This document shows positions 63,951 through 64,000 of a DNA stretch of 64,000 nt, piece after piece (position 1 is the first letter of the stretch; every line of letters starts with the position of its first letter). The notes under the pieces were generated by a model. The model was not told where the DNA came from. It searched no databases and saw nothing but the letters and a program-made list of their open reading frames with translations. The DNA comes from Verrucomicrobiota bacterium (GTDB taxonomy: Bacteria; Verrucomicrobiota; Verrucomicrobiia; Limisphaerales; JADJPG01): contig JADJPG010000005.1 of NCBI GenBank assembly GCA_016713365.1, positions 62,001 to 126,000 on the forward strand. Reading direction: 5' to 3'. The position numbers and the translations under genes were made by a program.

Positions 63951-64000
63951 ATGTCCGTCTCCATCGAAGAACTCCTCCCGCACCGCGCGCCCATGCGCTG
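63951..64000 (+). CDS. Hotdog-fold 3-hydroxyacyl-ACP dehydratase-like (start only)
   Basis: Only 16 codons are present (MSVSIEELLPHRAPMR) before the window ends. LLPHRAPM is the conserved start of FabZ- and ApeP-like dehydratases. It follows the acyltransferase by three bases. The family call rests on this short motif and the neighbourhood. Confidence 0.6.
   Translation, partial: MSVSIEELLPHRAPMR

Overview
The window is about 60% GC and densely coded on both strands. It looks like a chromosomal segment of a Verrucomicrobiota bacterium, most likely a Pedosphaera/Limisphaerales-type lineage. This is inferred from family content: a DUF1549/DUF1553 plus DUF1501 pair, a PVC-type haem-binding dehydrogenase, PEP-CTERM proteins, Tat-exported Gfo/Idh/MocA and DUF1080/ThuA proteins, pseudopilins with a C-terminal H-X9-DG motif, and secreted proteins ending in the RFFRIRK type of tail. 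No rRNA, tRNA or CRISPR array was seen.

Layout. 1-1.6 kb: the end of a phosphodiesterase-like gene and an ECF sigma/anti-sigma pair. 1.8-3.9 kb: ilvB behind a complete ribosome-mediated attenuator with a Leu/Val-rich leader peptide. 4-9 kb: a retropepsin-like protein, a YceI protein, a Gfo/Idh/MocA protein and a heptose-nucleotide pair (hddC, hddA). 9-18.8 kb: a minus-strand block of secreted or surface proteins (beta-propeller, three pseudopilin-like proteins, two large Ig/carbohydrate-binding-fold proteins). 19-28.7 kb: ThuA, DUF1080, a histidine kinase and secreted PVC-type proteins. 27.7-29.5 kb: REP-like inverted pairs. 29.8-33.1 kb: six tandem PEP-CTERM paralogues in one reading frame. 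33-43.8 kb: guaA, a lipase-like hydrolase, a sugar nucleotidyltransferase, maf, DUF1802 and the DUF1549/DUF1501 pair. 43.9-45.8 kb: an ATPase plus DUF4276 module, possibly defensive. 48.8-53.8 kb: a tight seven-gene operon (radical SAM, Lgt-like, four small membrane proteins, Spinster-type MFS) that reads as a membrane-lipid operon. 54.9-57.5 kb: plsY and a GNAT-aminotransferase fusion. 57.6-61.4 kb: a PA14 protein and a type II restriction-modification pair. 61.6-64 kb: the start of a lipoprotein/FabG/LpxL-type acyltransferase/dehydratase locus that runs off the window.

Ten places need a single-base shift to restore a clear family protein. Several lie in short homopolymers, so sequencing or assembly error is more likely than wholesale gene decay. 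These genes are annotated as one frameshifted CDS each. The most interesting items are the ilvB attenuator, the putative lipid operon, the in-frame PEP-CTERM array, the repeat element translated inside the radical SAM gene, and the ATPase/DUF4276 and restriction-modification modules.
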